In this document: positions 60,501-64,000 of the stretch, in pieces
How positions within the stretch are numbered: the first letter of the stretch is position 1
How the letters are laid out: each line of letters begins with the position of its first letter
Assembly (NCBI GenBank): GCA_013397845.1
Contig: VZTG01006028.1
Location: 62,001-126,000 of the forward strand
DNA: 64,000 nucleotides
Direction: 5' to 3'
Source of the DNA: Melanocharis versteri
Lineage: Eukaryota > Chordata > Aves > Passeriformes > Melanocharitidae
Program-made: the position numbers and the translations under genes
The notes under the pieces: generated by a model
What the model saw: only the letters and a program-made list of their open reading frames with translations
Databases searched by the model: none
Told to the model about the DNA's origin: nothing

Positions 60501-63500
60501 TGACTGCTGCTGGGACAGCTTCCATGGAGCACTTGCTGCAGGCAGGTCAGCCCGGCTGGAAGGCTGTCTTCTAGGAGATTAGATCACTGGCTGACTCTCC
60601 TCCCCTGCACTGTCCTCAGTGGGGTAGCACAGGCAATGTTAAGTAGGCAGAGTGGCCAAATCCTTGAAGCCGTTTTTCAGGTGGAGACTGAGGCCTGTCC
60701 TTATGTTGGAGAGGACACCAGCCCTCGTGAGTGCAAGTGGAGGAGTAGGCTCTCTGCTCTCTGGTGAGCAGCGACAGGACCCAAGGGAATGGCATGAAGC
60801 TGTGTCATGGGGGTATATTGGATATTAGGAAAAGAGGGTGGTCAGGCACTGAACAGGCACCCCAGGGAATGTCACAGCCCCAAGGCTGCCAGAGCTCCAG
60901 GAGCATTTGGACAACGCTCTCAGGCACAGGGTGGGATTGTTGGGGTGTCTGTGCAGGGCCAGGAGCTGGTCTTGATGATCCCTGTGGGTCCATCCATCTC
61001 AGGATTCTATGACTTCTCTATTCCAACTGTGATTCTATGAACCCTCTTGGCCCTGTAGCTTTGCCTCCCTTTGTTGCTTTTGTGTGATGATAGAACTGAA
61101 GATGCTTGTCTCGTATGCTTTGAGTGTCACATTGGAGCAGTGATTAGAAGAAAATAGGAATGCTTTGTTTAAGGGTGTTTAAGGTTTGTGTTGAAGACAA
61201 AAATCCCAGGTTGTTCGTACTATTTGGATTCTATCACCTCCTGTACAGCATGTGCATGGCTGAGAGCCAATGGCAATACAAATCATGGTGGTGCACACTT
61301 TCCCTATCTCGATGGTGCCTTTGGGCTGCTTTCTCCAAAGCTGTATGTGCCTCTCTCCAGTGCTGAGAGGCAATCAAACCATACCAAGGTCAGATTATTT
61401 CATTCTGCTTCTCTATGTGGAGAGTTTCCCCAGTTCTAGTCCCCTAGTATTCCCTTTCCCCCACGTGGAGAGCGTGCAGAACTGTGGCTGCACGCAGGCA
61501 GCATGGGCACACGTAATGAAGCAGAGTAGTTTCCTTTGGGTATTCAACACTGAGCTGAGTGTGTGTGTAAATATGAATGATGTTTTTTTCTTTTCACAGG
61601 CATAACGTGGGGCAAGGTGGTGTCTCTCTACGCCGTGGCAGCTGGGCTGGCAGTGGACTGCGTGCGGCACGCGCAGCCAGCCATGGTTCACACCATCGTT
61701 GACTGCCTGGGAGAGTTCGTGCGCAAGACCTTGGTGACATGGCTGAAAAGGAGAGGAGGCTGGGTAAGGAATGCTATCTCATCCTACTTGTTTCTGCATG
61801 TCCAGACCAGAAAATATCCCAGTTAATGGAAGTGAGAGTGCGCTCTCTGCAGCTTTATGCAGAAAAAGGCTGTGTGAGATTCTCTTCCGCAGCGCTGTGG
61901 CCACCTCTGTCCTACTTACACCTGTGCTAGACTTGTAGAACTCTGTTACTGCCTCGTGGTCCCATTCTCAAAAACATCAGTTATTCTTGTCCTCAGCTTC
62001 CTGCACAGCTGAGCCATAATAATTCAATCCTGACCCACCAGCCCCTGTTGTGTTCCTGATCTTCTCCAGGGCTAACAGCCAGTCATAGTGGGACACTGTA
62101 GGTGTCAGTCCTGTGAGGCACTGGCACAGGTTGCCCAGAGAAGCTGTGGTTGCCCTGTCCCTGGAAGTGTTCCAGGCCAAGTTGGATGGGGCTTGGAGCA
62201 GGCTGGTTTTAGTGGGAGGTGTCCCTGCCCATGGCAGGGACTGGGATTGGATGATCTTCAAGGTTTCTTCCAACCCAAACCATTCTTTGATTCTGTGATA
62301 CTCTTGGCCAGCTGTTGTCTAGAAACTGGCAGAAAATGAGGCCGGCCAGCTCTTGTCTAGAAACTGGCAGAAAATGAGGCCTGCCAGCTTAATTCTCATT
62401 TCACCTCTAAGCATCAGATTTCTTTGGTCTGCCTATACCCAATGTGAGCATTGGTTCCTGTGGAGGCTCATTCATAGTAAGAACTTTATTTTGGTGCTGT
62501 GGCATAGCTAGATACCTTTCCAGTGACCTCCCCAGCAGACTGGAAAGACTGGCTGGCTGTGTTAGTGACTGGCAGCTGGCTGATGTCTGTATGTACCAGG
62601 TTCCATGTGCCTGTCTGGCAGGGACACAGACAGTCCTTGGATCCTCTAGTGTGCTGCTGGGCAGATGCTGCTTGGGGCAAGATATTGCCCTATGACACCA
62701 CTGAGTTCATGGGACATCTTGTTCCCAAGGCATGCTCTCTTTCCAGACTGAGCCACAGCAGCAAATTCCCTCTTTTCCAAGAGGTGAAATTTATTCCTGA
62801 GCTGTCAGGAAATGGTCAGGCTCCTCACCCATACCGATTTGGAGACAGGGGGATGTCTTTTTCCAAACTGAGTATTGCCCCTTTGTGCTGACACTTCCCA
62901 ACTGTGTCAGTAGCTGTTTCAGTCACCTGATTTCTTCAGGAGTGAAGACACCTGTTTTGGTGAAGAGGAACTGGGAAAGTATAATTGTTCTGATTTTGGA
63001 TCCCTTGTACTTACTAAGTACCAATCCTACCTTAAATCATCCCTGTCCTCTCTAAAACTGTGTCACCCTGAGGCCAGCTGACTCAGGGAACTGTTTGGTT
63101 GGGCTAAAAGTAACCTTTGATTTGAATGCTCTGATCTGTTTCATTTTGCTTTCCAAAAATTAATTGTGCCGAGGCAGGTGAAGAGGATATCCTGGGATTA
63201 AGTAACACTGTTCCTGCCTGTGAATGCCAGTCTCTGCCTTAGTATCATTTGAGGCTTACTTCAACTGCATACCTGTGCAGCTGCTTGAAATGTATTCTCT
63301 GAAACATTTTTTTTTTTGAGATCTGGTTTCATTAAAACAGAAATGTTGCATAGGAATGCATCTCTTTCTAGTTTCCAAGTATGTTTTTCTTTGTTTTGGC
63401 TTTACAGTAGAATAGAAAGATTTAGATTTTTTTTTTAGCAGCATTTGCTACAAAGCAGAGCATGTGGCTTGAATTTGTTTGAATAATTAACATAGAACAT

Positions 63501-64000
63501 CAAACTGCCATTGCAACAGCTTATCAGTGCCTGACAAGGCAAAAAGACCTAAGTAGCTTTGAAGTTTTCAATTCCACTGCCTTATCAGGTAGGCTCGATT
63601 TGGATAACAACAGCTACAGCAATTGTTAAACAGCTGAGCAATTTTGCTTATCTAAGCAAGCCCCATGCAAATTTGTAAGTGCTTCTGAGTGCAGCTGCTC
63701 TTGGTTAGGGCAGTGAGGTCATTGCCTTTGGGAGAACATAGCAGGGCTTTAAGGAATTCACGTTTTCTCATCTGGCAGTTAACCCTCTACAGCTGTAATC
63801 AGCCCAGTGTGTTTGGGCCTTGTACTGGCTCACGTGGGACCCTAAAGCCCATTGGAGCTTATGTTTCTCATGGATCAGGTACCCTAACATGTGTGTTCAG
63901 GCAGGTACCTGCATGTCGTGACTTCTCTCAGCTAAAGGGACAGTTGGACACAGCTGTGTTTTAAACATGACCCCATGCAGGTCGCTAGAATTTGACAGGT
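48351..64000 (+). CDS. BOK: BOK (BCL-2 related ovarian killer), 5' three coding exons; 3' end off window
   Basis: Coding exons 48351-48573, 52423-52551 and 61600-61763 join in phase to 172 codons starting MEVLRRSSVFAAEVMEVFDR. BOK is a multidomain pro-apoptotic BCL-2 family protein of about 212 residues that permeabilises the outer mitochondrial membrane and is kept low by ER-associated degradation. Motifs: an N-terminal BH4-like helix region, the BH3 region at about residues 64-82 (KLAEVSTILLRLGDELEYI), the BH1 core at about 112-130 (IFTAGITWGKVVSLY) and the start of BH2 (FVRKTL...RGGW). In BOK the BH3 helix also carries a published nuclear export signal. The fourth coding exon, with the rest of BH2 and the C-terminal membrane anchor, lies beyond position 64000. 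The gene is head-to-head with STK25. Confidence 0.97.
48574..52422 (+). other. BOK: BOK intron 1 of the coding region
   Basis: A 3.8-kb intron. Pyrimidine runs occur at about 49740-49755; no CR1 or other gene was recognised. Confidence 0.75.
52423..52551 (+). CDS. BOK: BOK second coding exon: BH3 end to BH1
   Basis: The acceptor gtttgtttgcAG ends at 52422 and the donor GTACGG starts at 52552. Two bases complete Gly75, then 42 codons follow: DELEYIRPNVYRNIARQLNI, SLHSETVVSDAFLAVAAQIF and TA, with one base left over. DELE continues the BH3 helix begun in the previous exon. The GC-rich third positions contrast with the flanking intron. Confidence 0.97.
55185..55285 (-). repeat. CR1 fragment, minus orientation
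   Basis: 'gtgaagaaatttttactgatacccaatctgaacattacctggtgcaatttgggggcatttcctcttgtctc' is the inverted 'FFLI / SNLNL / CPVLS' part of the CR1 3' region. Confidence 0.85.
55830..56650 (+). repeat. CR1 LINE fragment, about 0.8 kb, plus orientation
   Basis: It shows 'gatgacatccagagggacctggacaagcttgagaagtg', 'aagaacttgggggtgctggtgg', 'gttcagcctggagaagagaagctcc', 'gggaagaaattcttccctaggaaggtgagaccctggcacaggttgctcagagaagctgtggctgcccc' and a worn 3' end. This is the ORF2 end and tail of CR1, inside BOK intron 2. Confidence 0.93.
57230..57325 (+). repeat. CR1 LINE 3' tail
   Basis: 'ggattggaatgagatgagctttgagttcccttccaacccagaccattctgggtttct' is a plus-strand CR1 terminus. Confidence 0.88.
60353..60412. 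repeat. Perfect 30-bp tandem duplication
   Basis: The unit beginning gactgcaatgtttgagcatg and ending aaggatttat occurs at 60353-60382 and again at 60383-60412 without mismatch. It is a very recent duplication or an assembly artefact. Confidence 0.93.
60745..61038 (+). repeat. CR1 LINE fragment, plus orientation
   Basis: 'gcagcgacaggacccaagggaatggcatgaagctgtg', 'ttggatattaggaaaagagggtggtcaggcactgaacaggcaccccag', 'ggtcttgatgatccctgtgggtcc' and a TTCTATGA end identify a CR1 3' region. Confidence 0.93.
61600..61763 (+). CDS. BOK: BOK third coding exon: BH1 to BH2
   Basis: The acceptor tttttttcttttcacAG ends at 61599 and the donor GTAAGG starts at 61764. Two bases complete Gly118, then 54 codons follow: ITWGKVVSLYAVAAGLAVDC, VRHAQPAMVHTIVDCLGEFV and RKTLVTWLKRRGGW. 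ITWGKVVSLY is BOK's BH1 version of the NWGR motif. The frame ends at a codon boundary, ready for the last exon beyond the window. Confidence 0.97.
62112..62300 (+). repeat. CR1 LINE 3' region
   Basis: 'ggcactggcacaggttgcccagagaagctgtggttgccc', then the GGTGTCCCTGCCCATGGCA block, 'ttccaacccaaaccattctttgattctgtg'. Plus-strand CR1 with a good terminus. Confidence 0.94.
62306..62381. repeat. 38-bp tandem duplication
   Basis: Two adjacent 38-bp units starting ggccagct (62306-62343 and 62344-62381) differ at one base. They lie just after the end of the CR1 copy. Confidence 0.92.

Larger units (their letters stand above)
52552..61599 (+). other. BOK: BOK intron 2 (9 kb), CR1-rich
   Basis: The largest BOK intron. 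It holds CR1 fragments at 55185, 55830, 57230 and 60745, an A-rich tract at about 53388-53415 and a 30-bp tandem duplication at 60353-60412. No exon was recognised. Confidence 0.85.
61764..64000 (+). other. BOK: BOK intron 3, incomplete
   Basis: The intron continues past the window edge. It holds a CR1 at 62112-62300 and a 38-bp tandem duplication at 62306-62381. The last BOK coding exon was not found before position 64000. Confidence 0.85.

Noticed and set aside
1..64000. CRISPR arrays, operons, prophage, IS elements, tRNA or rRNA genes
   Set aside because: None were seen. Split exons, CR1 repeats and synteny show this is avian nuclear DNA; short direct repeats here are isolated tandem duplications.

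Overview
This is a vertebrate nuclear genome window, almost certainly from a bird. The genes are split into short exons with GT-AG introns. Every interspersed repeat I could recognise is a CR1 LINE fragment, the dominant retroposon family of birds and other reptiles. The gene order FARP2 - STK25 - BOK matches the order I know from human 2q37.3. No prokaryotic, viral, CRISPR, tRNA or rRNA features were seen.

Layout. (1) Positions 1-7275 hold the 3' end of FARP2 on the plus strand: the end of the first PH domain, the inter-PH linker, the second PH domain, the stop codon at 6242-6244 and a roughly 1 kb 3' UTR. The N-terminal FERM, FERM-adjacent and DH exons lie off the left edge. (2) Positions 7276-9964 are a short convergent intergenic stretch with CR1 debris. 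(3) Positions 9965-31200 and beyond hold the complete STK25 coding sequence on the minus strand: 11 coding exons joining in phase to 426 codons, with a roughly 2.1 kb 3' UTR. The 5' leader reaches towards a C-rich, CpG-containing island interrupted by a 472-base assembly gap (31832-32303). (4) Positions 32304 to about 48194 form a head-to-head spacer between STK25 and BOK. It holds CR1 fragments and several exon-like blocks but no proven protein gene. (5) Positions 48195-64000 hold BOK on the plus strand, with three of its four coding exons (172 codons); the last exon is off the right edge.

The three genes do not form an operon. FARP2 is a Rac-type guanine nucleotide exchange factor, STK25 a GCKIII Ste20-family kinase and BOK a multidomain BCL-2 family apoptosis effector. 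They are a conserved syntenic block, with FARP2/STK25 convergent and STK25/BOK divergent.

The strongest unusual signal is in FARP2. Besides the expected linker exon (1308-1471) there is a second, homologous exon (3325-3464). It has intact splice sites and the same entry and exit phases, and 13 of its last 26 codons encode the same residue as the first copy. Using both exons together gives a premature stop. This is the classical architecture of a mutually exclusive exon pair just before the second PH domain. Secondary signals are a candidate alternative FARP2 last exon overlapping the STK25 3' end antisense, exon-like blocks upstream of BOK, and the unsequenced STK25 promoter island.
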